From Dyadobacter chenwenxiniae (GTDB lineage Bacteria > Bacteroidota > Bacteroidia > Cytophagales > Spirosomataceae), in NCBI RefSeq assembly GCF_022869785.1, contig NZ_CP094997.1, forward strand, positions 248,001 through 312,000: a stretch of 64,000 nucleotides of DNA, written 5' to 3'. The position numbers and the translations under genes were made by a program. Shown one piece after another: positions 16,237 to 24,853 of the stretch. The first letter of the stretch is position 1. Each line of letters begins with the position of its first letter. The notes under the pieces are model-generated. The model did no database searches, had not been told where the DNA came from, and was given only the letters and a program-made list of their open reading frames with translations.

Positions 16237-17873
16237 ATGAGAAACCGGATCCTGATATTTTTGGCAGCAACATTTTGTTTATCTTCTGTAAAGGCCCAAA
16301 TTAAGTGGGCAGACTACTCACACAGTTTTCTTAATGGCGCAGATAAGTCATCGAAAGTGGGGCTGATTGTTGCTGTCAGAAAGGAAAACAATTCATTCTG
16401 GCAAATACTTGGCAAAAGCAAGCATTTTGAAACATTTCAAAAGAACCCGCAATTTTCATCCTTACGACCGCAGGCAATAGTTGCCAGGACTGTATTCGAT
16501 ACTGCGCACGCACAATTTTTCTTGCAAGGCGTTGTTCCTGAAAATGCGTTTGCATATCAATTCAGGGTTACAAAATATCCAGGCAACAGCGTGGTCGTTC
16601 CATGGAAGGCAATCGGGTCTTTTACCGACGCTGCGCAAATACGCGACTCAGGCTTGCCTCAGATGGCTTACTTGGGAGCCTATCGAACTACACTGGGTTC
16701 CATGCTGATCGTAGATGTGAAGGAGGCAAAACGGGATACAATAATAGCAACGGCTATGGTTGCCTGGGAGTCGATCAAGCCTCAGATTATGAGTATTTAT
16801 ACGTCGGAAACGCTGCATGCGTTTTTCCGGCAATTGCAGGCACCCTGGTTGCCCGACAAGCAATCCGCTGGCAACTTCCCCACAGGTTTAACGGTTACTT
16901 CCCACAATACGAACCTTGTGTTTGCATTACAAGATGGTGTATTCGATAAAAAGCAGATTCAGTACAAACTCGTGCGGAACGGGAAGCTGTACCGGGACTG
17001 GCAGGACAATGATTACGACAATTCCTTTATTTTGGCTCAAAGACACCCAACCGGGAAATTATGAAATAAAAATCCGGTTTTCTGCTCAGCCACAAAACGT
17101 AACAGCGTTCTTGTTTGAGATTGAACCTGTGTGGTATGAGACAGTCTACTTCCATATTTTTGCAGCCCGCCTTATCGTTGGCTCTTTTGGGTTTGCTGGT
17201 CCTGTCAATCCGGCAAAGACGAAAAATCCGCCAGGGGCAAATTGATAAGTCCAGGGTGCAACTCGAATTGAAATCCGTTTACGCCCAATTTAACCCTCAT
17301 TTCATTTTTAATGCGCTTAGCTCGATCCAGGCCCTCATAAACAAACAGGATATCAGGGCAGCCAATGCTTACCTGACAGATTTTGCACAATTAACCCGGG
17401 ACTCACTGGTATACAGTCAAAGAAATGAAATTTCACTTCACGAGGAAATTCAGACATTAGATACTTATTTAAGATTAGAGAAACTGCGTTTTGGTTTTGA
17501 TTATCATATTAACATAGCGCCTGATGTGGATGCATACGAAACAAATATTCCCGCGCTGCTGACACAACCGCTTGTTGAGAATGCCGTAAAGCATGGGGTT
17601 GCCTCTATGGGACAAAAAGGATTAATCCAGCTTTCCATAAGCCGGTCCGGCTTGGCCATGATCGCGAAGCTAACTGACAATGGAAAAGGGATGGATAAAG
17701 GAAATTCGATCACCGGATTAGGGCTCAGGCTTACCAGAGACCGGATCGGATTATTAAATCAAATCCGCCCTGATCGGCTGATTAGTATGGATATTACGAA
17801 TGCTGTTCCAACCGGTGTGCAGATTACAATCACTTTTAACCAATGGTTTGATGAAAGCTTTGCTGATAGATGA
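16237..17873 (+). pseudogene. LytS-type sensor histidine kinase interrupted by two T-run frameshifts
   Basis: The ATG at 16237 starts a signal peptide (MRNRILIFLAATFCLSSVKA) and a periplasmic sensor region of about 280 residues. The frame is lost at 17036-17039, where reading TTTT as TTT restores NSFIWLKDTQPGNYEIKI. It is lost again at 17157-17161, where reading TTTTT as TTTT joins WYETVYFHI to the membrane helix LQPALSLALLGLLVLSI. The kinase part then shows QFNPHFIFNALSSI with the phospho-acceptor His, and the ATP-binding segments LTQPLVENAVKHG and LTDNGKGMD. The 3' end overlaps the LytTR regulator by 23 bp, a normal pairing. The protein looks whole apart from the two single-base lesions, so sequencing error is a serious possibility. 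Confidence 0.8.
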
Positions 17874-18597
17874 CGAGCAGTCGAACCTGGACAATCTCCG
17901 GATTCTGATTACAACTTATTGCCCGCAGGTCAATGTATGTGGTGCCGCTGCCGATACGCGGTCTGCGACCAGTTTACTACATAGTCATCAACCGGATTTG
18001 GTATTTCTGGATATTCAAATGCCTGAACAAAGTGGGTTCGACTGGCTCCGAAGCCTTTCCCGGACAGATTTTGAGATCATTTTCGTAACGGCTTACGATC
18101 AGTATGCGGTTCAGGCCATGCGGCTCTCGGCCATTGATTACCTGCTCAAACCAGTCTCGATTGAAGAACTGCAAGCTGCTGTACGCCGGGCACATCAGCA
18201 ACATTCGATCAAAAAGGAAAATCAACTCCTAAACAACCTGAGGCATTTTTTGAAGGGTAATAATACACCTGCCGAGCAAAGTATTGCATTAGCAACTTTA
18301 AAGGAGACGCGCTTTGTAAAAATAAATGAAATCACTCGCTGTAAATCAGCTAACAATTACACCACATTTTACCTGGCAACAGGGGAGAGCTTACTCATTT
18401 GCAAACCAATCTTCTTTTATGATGATCTGCTAAGGCAATATGGGTTTGTTCGTTGTCATCAATCACATTTGGTAAACAAAGCCTCAATCAAAAGCTGGAA
18501 AAGAGACTATGGCGATTTTTTGGTGCTAACCAATGGGGCAGAGATCCCGATATCCAGGGGAAAAAAGGAAGAGGTAAAACGATTATTACAAAACTGA
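17851..18597 (+). CDS. LytTR-family response regulator
   Basis: The ATG at 17851 gives 248 residues. The receiver domain carries LLIDDEQSNLDNL, the phospho-acceptor Asp in LVFLDIQMPEQSGF, and the K of YLLKPVS. A linker leads to the LytTR DNA-binding domain (residues about 140-248) with CKSANNYTTFYLATGE, RCHQSHLVNKASI and GAEIPISRGKKEEVKRLL. LytTR proteins bind tandem direct repeats spaced by about two helical turns. The gene overlaps the upstream sensor kinase. The spacing of the EPS control boxes makes this regulator a candidate to bind them, which is inference only. Confidence 0.95.
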   Translation: MKALLIDDEQSNLDNLRILITTYCPQVNVCGAAADTRSATSLLHSHQPDLVFLDIQMPEQSGFDWLRSLSRTDFEIIFVTAYDQYAVQAMRLSAIDYLLKPVSIEELQAAVRRAHQQHSIKKENQLLNNLRHFLKGNNTPAEQSIALATLKETRFVKINEITRCKSANNYTTFYLATGESLLICKPIFFYDDLLRQYGFVRCHQSHLVNKASIKSWKRDYGDFLVLTNGAEIPISRGKKEEVKRLLQN

Positions 18598-18631
18598 ACT
18601 GCGCCTGCAGCACAGCTAGGATTCCGTATTT

Positions 18632-20524
18632 TTAAATAAAATTATCAGGTGTAAGGGGGCTTTGCATCCATATTCCTTCCTCTAAGATCTCTATTCCGCT
18701 TTTTTTCATTAATGCGCTTGCATTAAAGTCAGTACAAAATCCCTCAGTGAGCTTGTAGTTGAAAATGATCTTTTCATCCAGCAGCTCACTATTGAAACTG
18801 TAATTTCGAACCGGTAAATGCTGACTTGCAACTTTTGCCAGTTGTAAATCATGGGTCGAAATCATTCCAAATGCATTAAGTGCACTTAACTGCCGGATCA
18901 GTGAAACTCCGCCCTTGTAGCGGTCGTCCGAGTTCGTTCCTTTGAACATCTCGTCTAATAAGAAGAAAACGGGCTGGCCACTGGCAATCAGTTTCAAAAG
19001 CATCTCTATACGTTTGAGCTCGGCATAAAATGAGGATATTCCTTCTTCCAGATTATCCTGCGTCCGCATGCTGGTGAATAGCTGTACCGGGGAAATTTGT
19101 CCCGACAAAGCACAGCATGGTCCGCCAATCATGGCCAGGCCCAAATTGCATCCGACCGTCCTGAGGAAAGTACTTTTGCCTGCCATATTGGAGCCGGTTA
19201 TAATTACAACGGACCCTTTTTCTACCAATTCAAAATCATTGCAAATGCGCTGATGCTGTTTCAGTAACGGGTGACCCAGACCTTCGAAACGAATCCGATA
19301 ATTGTCTTCAGCTATACTCGGAAGAACAAATTCAGGGTTAGCATAAGTAAACCCGGCAAGACTGCTGATGGCTTCAAAATTACCGATAGCCGTACTCCAT
19401 TCTTTAAGCTTAGACCCGTTTCTGGCTTTCCAAAGCTCGGTGGTGAGGATAAAGTAAATATCCAGAAGCCAAATAGAATTAAAAATACCGTAAAAGTCAT
19501 TTTTGCCTATCATTTGCCTGGACCCACGTTGCTGGAATGCTTCCAGTGTTTTCCTGAGGCGCAGGATTTCACTTTCTGCTGAATATTCTTTGATTCGGAA
19601 AACAGACTGCCATTTTTGTAGTAATTCACTATCCAATGATGCCGATTCAATTAGGCTAATCAGCGACTCGCTGGCCGCAAGCATAGGCACGCAATATTGA
19701 AGATCATTGAGCGTGCGCTCGGTATTGGCCCGCATTCTTTTGATAACCTGTCGATTGACAATCAGGCTTACGATTATGGGCAGTATCAATACAATTGAAA
19801 AAGGCTCATTTAAAAAAAGAAACAGGAAAAGATGACGGATACCAAGCGCTCCGGCCAGGGTGGCGACAAGTCCAAGCACAATTGCGCTTATCAGATACCT
19901 CCTTCGTTGCGGTAGCAGGTTGGCAGGAGCCTCAATCCACTTAATCAGTAGCAAATAGCTGCTTTTGGGGTTAAGAAATGGCATGCCGGCAGCTTGAAAT
20001 TCCTGTCGCCAGTCAATTTTGGTAGCCAGCTCAGCTGCCGCCTTTTGCCTTTCCAAAATCAGATCAGGTTCGGCCGGTCGCATTAACCAACTTGCCAGCT
20101 GCATCTTGCCAGGCTCTGTGGTTGTGCGGTTTAGGATTTGGAAAAGAGAATGTTGGCCGAAAATATCAAGATCATCAGCGTATGCATGATCGGCGTTAAG
20201 AAATTCAGCTCCACTGTCTATACCATTTAACTTTCGCTGCTGGATAAGCACCTCCCGTTCATTGATTTGTTTCAGGAAAGTCAGCCGATTTTTAGTACGC
20301 ACCAACAGGTTATACCGGTTAAGCACGAGTCCAAATGCAATCACACCGACAGCCAGTGTTATCATCACAAGAGCAGCTGACCTTGCGTTAGCCAGAATGA
20401 GTAGAAGTACCAATGATCCCACGAAAACAAGCAATCTCAAAGACGAAACGTGTTTGAGTTGTTTATTCAAAGAGGAAATTTGTGTCTCGTATTGTTCAAT
20501 GTTGTCTTGAAAAGTTGACTGCAT
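18632..20524 (-). CDS. Membrane-anchored MutS-family ATPase
   Basis: The 630-residue protein has two N-terminal helices (LRLLVFVGSLVLLLILA and ALVMITLAVGVIAFGLVL) and further helices near residues 215-265. The C-terminal MutS ATPase domain contains Walker A (TGSNMAGKSTFLRTVG), the FTSMRTQDNLEEGISSFYAE segment, Walker B (VFFLLDEMFKGTNS) and the STHD switch. The mismatch-recognition domain I of true MutS is missing, and the connecting lever region is short. Bacteroidota carry such paralogues of about 600 residues, often annotated as MutS. Membrane attachment argues against ordinary mismatch repair. It converges with the LytTR gene, 34 bp apart. Confidence 0.88.
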   Translation of the reverse strand: MQSTFQDNIEQYETQISSLNKQLKHVSSLRLLVFVGSLVLLLILANARSAALVMITLAVGVIAFGLVLNRYNLLVRTKNRLTFLKQINEREVLIQQRKLNGIDSGAEFLNADHAYADDLDIFGQHSLFQILNRTTTEPGKMQLASWLMRPAEPDLILERQKAAAELATKIDWRQEFQAAGMPFLNPKSSYLLLIKWIEAPANLLPQRRRYLISAIVLGLVATLAGALGIRHLFLFLFLNEPFSIVLILPIIVSLIVNRQVIKRMRANTERTLNDLQYCVPMLAASESLISLIESASLDSELLQKWQSVFRIKEYSAESEILRLRKTLEAFQQRGSRQMIGKNDFYGIFNSIWLLDIYFILTTELWKARNGSKLKEWSTAIGNFEAISSLAGFTYANPEFVLPSIAEDNYRIRFEGLGHPLLKQHQRICNDFELVEKGSVVIITGSNMAGKSTFLRTVGCNLGLAMIGGPCCALSGQISPVQLFTSMRTQDNLEEGISSFYAELKRIEMLLKLIASGQPVFFLLDEMFKGTNSDDRYKGGVSLIRQLSALNAFGMISTHDLQLAKVASQHLPVRNYSFNSELLDEKIIFNYKLTEGFCTDFNASALMKKSGIEILEEGIWMQSPLTPDNFI

Positions 20525-20799
20525 GCGCGCTGAACTAAGTTATTAATCGCAATATAAAAGTAAATTTTATATATTATCATTAATGTGAGCGGTTTTATCG
20601 GTTACATAGTCGTGAGGTCAAACCAACCAGTAGCCAGCAACGTCGGTATTTTTGATACTTAGCGCGCTTTCATGTGCAAAGCGAAAACACACCTCATGGA
20701 AGTAGGAATAGGTTGCTGACAGTTGCGGTGAAGCTGAATTGTTTTATACGAGCGTAATGTAAACTATCCATTTATGATGCACAATCTTGCAGTGGCTAA

Positions 20800-21732
20800 A
20801 TGTTCACCAGTTATATGTACATCCCTTTGAACAAGCGATACCTTTTAAAGCTCAAATCTGTTTTGCCCTTGTTCACTATCGTAGTTTGGAGTTCGGTGCT
20901 TGTGCTCGGCCTGGTACGGTGGTGGTTATTTATGGGTCAGTATCCGCTTCTTGAAGTTAATGAAGAAATGTGGGAACTATACATTCCTGCATTTATCGCC
21001 CTTGGGCCAATTTGGTATTGGATGAAATTCGAGCGGTTGACTTTCCGTAAAAGCCAACGTAGTCGCGTGGAGCAGTTGCAGCTCATCGGTTATTTTACGC
21101 TTTTTGGAATGCTTGCAGTGTCGCAAGCATATCTTTCCACATTTGAAAGCAGAATGGTAGTGGTAAAGGATGTGAAGCAAATTGAGCAAATGAAAGAAGC
21201 CAGATACTATAAAATCGATACGTTTGCAGTGTATAAGCCGATCGGAGGCGCTTATTACACATCGAGCGTGGATGGGCGATTTCAGAGCAATCTTAAGTTT
21301 GACATTTATTTTGTAAACCCAATCCTGACGCACAAGAAGCAGTTTATTACAAGGACGCCCCGTTTCTGGTACGGAGTTAAATTTAACAAGAAAATCAGCA
21401 ACTACTTAAACAGCCAGGAAAAGCAAAAACGCTTCCAGGCTTTTTACCAGGAATGTGTGAACAAGATGATCAACTACGATTTTCAAAGACTGGATCATTT
21501 CGAACGCAAACCCGCCTCATTCGATCGCCAGGGTTTCCGCAATGCAGTCAGGAATGCCCTGCAAAGACCGATTAATAACGAATTTGTAATTCTTGAGGCT
21601 AAAAATAAAGTATTCGAAAATAAAGACAACCAGAAGGTGATCTGGACATTTCTGACCTATTTTATCGGGTGTGGCGTGTATATGCTGGCACTCATTAAAC
21701 CGGGCTATTCAAGCGAACTTTCCGACGAATAG
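20800..21732 (+). CDS. Membrane protein of unknown function, 310 residues
   Basis: Three N-terminal hydrophobic segments (LPLFTIVVWSSVLVLGLV, LYIPAFIALGPIWYWM and LQLIGYFTLFGMLAVSQAYL) are followed by an extracytoplasmic-looking part with aromatic residues (RYYKIDTFAVYKPIGGAYY, TPRFWYGVKFNKKISNYL). One more helix near the C-terminus (IWTFLTYFIGCGVYMLALI) ends the protein. The layout faintly recalls the N-terminal region of some Bacteroidota rhomboid-protease proteins, but no rhomboid domain is present. That comparison is from memory and weak. It is flanked by 275 bp and 163 bp of noncoding DNA, so it is probably monocistronic. Confidence 0.65.
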   Translation: MFTSYMYIPLNKRYLLKLKSVLPLFTIVVWSSVLVLGLVRWWLFMGQYPLLEVNEEMWELYIPAFIALGPIWYWMKFERLTFRKSQRSRVEQLQLIGYFTLFGMLAVSQAYLSTFESRMVVVKDVKQIEQMKEARYYKIDTFAVYKPIGGAYYTSSVDGRFQSNLKFDIYFVNPILTHKKQFITRTPRFWYGVKFNKKISNYLNSQEKQKRFQAFYQECVNKMINYDFQRLDHFERKPASFDRQGFRNAVRNALQRPINNEFVILEAKNKVFENKDNQKVIWTFLTYFIGCGVYMLALIKPGYSSELSDE

Positions 21733-21895
21733 AAAGCCGGTAAGCTCACGCGAAGTGCACAGGCTGGGATAGCCAATCAGATATCGGGCAAAATCACTGA
21801 CTTGCAGGCAAAAATGTGCAAGAGGCAGAATATGTTTTGGGCTGGAAAGGCATAGGCTCACCTTTGGCCTGGTAATTAACTAACTGCTTCGTATC

Positions 21896-23005
21896 ATGAG
21901 AATCCTTACATTCCTATTCGGCCTGTTATTCATTTTTCCCGTCTGCGCACAAGTAAAAACAACAACAAAACCCATTGAGAGCAGAGCTTTCCGAAAAGCA
22001 ATCAGATCCGCGCAGCGCTACGTCGACTCATTACGTGTAAAACAGGATATTCCGGGAATTTCGGTCTGCGTGGGAAGTGCCAGTGGAATACTTTGGGCAG
22101 AAGGCTTTGGCTATGCCGACCTGGAAAACCTGCAACCCGTTACTATCCACTCCAAATTCCGGTTGGGTTCGGTTTCCAAATCACTCACCTCATTTGCCAT
22201 TGGCCGGTTGGTGGAAGATGGTAAATTGGATCCGGATGTGCCTGTCCAACAATACGTGCCCGCGTTTCCGACAAAAAAGTATCCGATTACTCCCCGCCAG
22301 TTAGCTACGCACACTGCTGGAATCCGCCACTATCAAGACAATGACCCGATTGCCTGCCCCGTCCGCTATCCCAGTGTGCACGATGGATTAGGTATTTTCA
22401 GTAACGACAGTCTACTTTTTCGGCCGGGTACCGCATACGGATACTCCACCTATGGCTATTCATTGCTGAGCGCGGTTATTGAAGGGGCAAGCCATACTGA
22501 CTATCTCTCCTTTATGAAAAAAGTCGTCTTTGATCCGCTGGATATGACAAGCACCGGAGCTGACTATTCCGACAGTCTGGTCAGCGGACGCGTGCGGTTC
22601 TACGAGCACAGTAAAACAAAATTAGTGAACGCTGCCATGGTCGACAACAGCTACAAATGGGCAGGCGGAGGGCTTTTATCCACCCCCTCCGATCTGGTTA
22701 AATTCGGTCGTGGACTGCTTAACCACACAACGCTCCGTCCTGAAACAATCGCCATGCTATTAAAACCCCAGCTTCTGGCAGACGGCACCAACACCTATTA
22801 TGGGATGGGCTGGCGTATCGGGACAGATAGTATGAAAAAGCCAATTATACACCACGGAGGCTCTATTGATGGCGGAAGGACGTTTCTTCTTATTTACCCG
22901 GACGAAAAGTTGGTCGTAGCCTTTACAGCCAACATGAGCGGTGTCAATATTAACTTGCCCGAAGCCCAGACAATTGCACAATTCTTTTTAGCCACAAACC
23001 AATGA
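21896..23005 (+). CDS. Exported serine hydrolase (beta-lactamase/PBP class C fold)
   Basis: The 369-residue protein has a signal peptide (MRILTFLFGLLFIFPVCAQ). The catalytic SxxK motif is in FRLGSVSKSLTSFAIGR, the YxS motif in AYGYSTYGYSLL, and the third active-site element in HHGGSIDGGRTFLL. The length and order fit the family PF00144, which includes esterases, D-aminopeptidases and peptidases as well as class C beta-lactamases. The stop overlaps the start of the next gene by 4 bp (ATGA). Co-translation with a LytS/LytTR pair is unusual and hints that the enzyme makes or removes the ligand sensed by that pair. Confidence 0.92.
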   Translation: MRILTFLFGLLFIFPVCAQVKTTTKPIESRAFRKAIRSAQRYVDSLRVKQDIPGISVCVGSASGILWAEGFGYADLENLQPVTIHSKFRLGSVSKSLTSFAIGRLVEDGKLDPDVPVQQYVPAFPTKKYPITPRQLATHTAGIRHYQDNDPIACPVRYPSVHDGLGIFSNDSLLFRPGTAYGYSTYGYSLLSAVIEGASHTDYLSFMKKVVFDPLDMTSTGADYSDSLVSGRVRFYEHSKTKLVNAAMVDNSYKWAGGGLLSTPSDLVKFGRGLLNHTTLRPETIAMLLKPQLLADGTNTYYGMGWRIGTDSMKKPIIHHGGSIDGGRTFLLIYPDEKLVVAFTANMSGVNINLPEAQTIAQFFLATNQ

Positions 23006-24084
23006 AAAAGATTCATCTCATTGCATTACATGTGGGCTATTGGCTGCTGTTTGCCTTTCTGATCAGTTTTGTGTTTTTTATCTCGCAGGCAAGTGACGGG
23101 TTCGCCTTGCCCGACACAGAGGATTGGATAGCTATTCTGCTGTTCAGCTTACTGACAGGGATTAGTAGTTTTTACGCATTTTATTTGTGGCTCGTTCCCC
23201 GCTACCTGGTGACGCGCAACATTAATCATTTCGTTCGTATCGGCTTGCTTATAAGCCTGGGGGTTGCCATCTTATCGGTCCTGCTGGTCTCATTAGTTAC
23301 CACAGTAATCATTTATATTGCTCTTAATCAATGGCAGTGGATCCTATTTTCTGGTTCGGATCAACTGATTTTACTGGCGGGTTTTACACTGCTGGCGCTT
23401 GTCAATGCATTGACAGGCGCCCTTCTGCGCGCATCGATAACCTGGTATACCGACATTCACCTGAAAGAACAAATAGCAAACCAGGCGCTGCAAACGGAAC
23501 TAGCCTTATTGAAGTCGCAACTGAACCCGCACTTCTTGTTTAACACGCTTCATAATATCGACATTCTAATCGGGCATGATGCCGCGAAGGCTTCCGCCTA
23601 TTTGAATAAGCTTTCTGACCTGTTGCGGTTCAGCTTATACGAAACGCAGGCCAATCAGATCCCCTTGGCACAGGAAATTGCGTCGATTGAAAAGTATATT
23701 GAATTGCAGAAAATCAGAATGTCTAATGAACAATATGTCTCGTTGCTGATCGATGGCCAGGCAGACGGGTTAGAAATTACCCCAATGCTGTTTATGCCTT
23801 ACATTGAAAATGCATTCAAATATGCCGCAAACAAAAAAATCACCGACGGCATCCGCATTAACATTAAGATAAGCAATGAACACATTCATTTCCAATGTGT
23901 CAATGTTATTGATCCATCTAAATTAACAAGAGAAAATCAGGGGGGCATCGGGCAGAAACTGCTTGGCAAACGATTAGCTTTGCTCTACCCGGAACGCCAT
24001 AAATTGCTTGTAAAGGCCACAGATACAACTTATTCCGTAGACCTAACCCTATCACTGAAAACCTATGCGCTGCCTGCTGATTGA
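23002..24084 (+). CDS. LytS-type sensor histidine kinase
   Basis: The 360-residue kinase has four N-terminal helices (LHVGYWLLFAFLISFVFFI, WIAILLFSLLTGISSFYAF, IGLLISLGVAILSVLLVSL and LILLAGFTLLALVNALTGA) and almost no periplasmic domain. The His_kinase domain has LKSQLNPHFLFNTLHNIDIL with the acceptor His. The ATP-binding part contains LFMPYIENAFKYA and a shortened glycine region (GGIGQKLLGKRLALLYP). It overlaps the hydrolase gene by 4 bp and the regulator by 20 bp. Without a large sensor domain it may respond to a membrane-bound or intramembrane cue. Confidence 0.95.
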   Translation: MKKIHLIALHVGYWLLFAFLISFVFFISQASDGFALPDTEDWIAILLFSLLTGISSFYAFYLWLVPRYLVTRNINHFVRIGLLISLGVAILSVLLVSLVTTVIIYIALNQWQWILFSGSDQLILLAGFTLLALVNALTGALLRASITWYTDIHLKEQIANQALQTELALLKSQLNPHFLFNTLHNIDILIGHDAAKASAYLNKLSDLLRFSLYETQANQIPLAQEIASIEKYIELQKIRMSNEQYVSLLIDGQADGLEITPMLFMPYIENAFKYAANKKITDGIRINIKISNEHIHFQCVNVIDPSKLTRENQGGIGQKLLGKRLALLYPERHKLLVKATDTTYSVDLTLSLKTYALPAD

Positions 24085-24754
24085 AGATGAACCCCTGGCT
24101 ATGCTGCGTCTAAAAGAGTTTGTCGCCCGCTTACCGTTTCTGACGCTCATGGATGCGGTGGACAACGCCCTGGATGCGATCCCGATCATTCAACGTGAAC
24201 CGATTGATCTTATATTTTTGGACATTGAAATGGATGGCATTACCGGCTTGCAGCTTCTGGAAGTTTTGCCGGTGCGCCCCGCTGTGATCCTGACGACCGC
24301 TTTTGATCATTATGCGCTCAGGGCATTCGATTTACAAGTAGACGACTATTTGTTAAAACCCTACACCTTTGAGCGGTTTTTACAAGCCGTGACCCGGGTA
24401 CGGCAAACTTTTGGAAAGCATGATAACGAACCTGAAAGCTCATTTTTGTTTGTAAAAGCAGAATATCGTCTTCAAAAGATAAGTTTGGATCAGATCATTT
24501 TCATTGAAGGAATGCGTGACTACCGGCGCATTCACGTTGAGACGGAAAAGATCATGACCCTGGAAACTTTTGGCGAGTTGGAACAGCGCTTACCCCACCA
24601 GCGATTTTGTCGTGTTCACAAATCATATTTGGTTGCTTTGAATAAGATCGAATCCATCGAACGCGACAGGATCAAAATTTTTCAAACCGTAATTCCCATA
24701 TCAGACAAATATCGCGACATTTTCTACGAGCGTATTGGTCGGCCTGCCAAGTAG
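24065..24754 (+). CDS. LytTR-family response regulator
   Basis: The 229-residue regulator starts MRCLLIEDEPLAMLRL. The receiver has Asp in LIFLDIEMDGITGL and Lys in DDYLLKPYTF. The LytTR domain follows with FVKAEYRLQKISLDQIIFIE, FCRVHKSYLVALNKI and VIPISDKYRDIFYERI. It begins inside the end of the LytS gene and completes the hydrolase-kinase-regulator operon. Its target sites are not evident from the sequence. Confidence 0.95.
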   Translation: MRCLLIEDEPLAMLRLKEFVARLPFLTLMDAVDNALDAIPIIQREPIDLIFLDIEMDGITGLQLLEVLPVRPAVILTTAFDHYALRAFDLQVDDYLLKPYTFERFLQAVTRVRQTFGKHDNEPESSFLFVKAEYRLQKISLDQIIFIEGMRDYRRIHVETEKIMTLETFGELEQRLPHQRFCRVHKSYLVALNKIESIERDRIKIFQTVIPISDKYRDIFYERIGRPAK

Positions 24755-24853
24755 ATCAAACAGTAGTCAGTTGGAATTATTTCTCCTGTCTTTTGCTTAT
24801 TGTTATTATTATGGGCAACTGATTGCACATAAATATTGAAAGTATATCAACGT

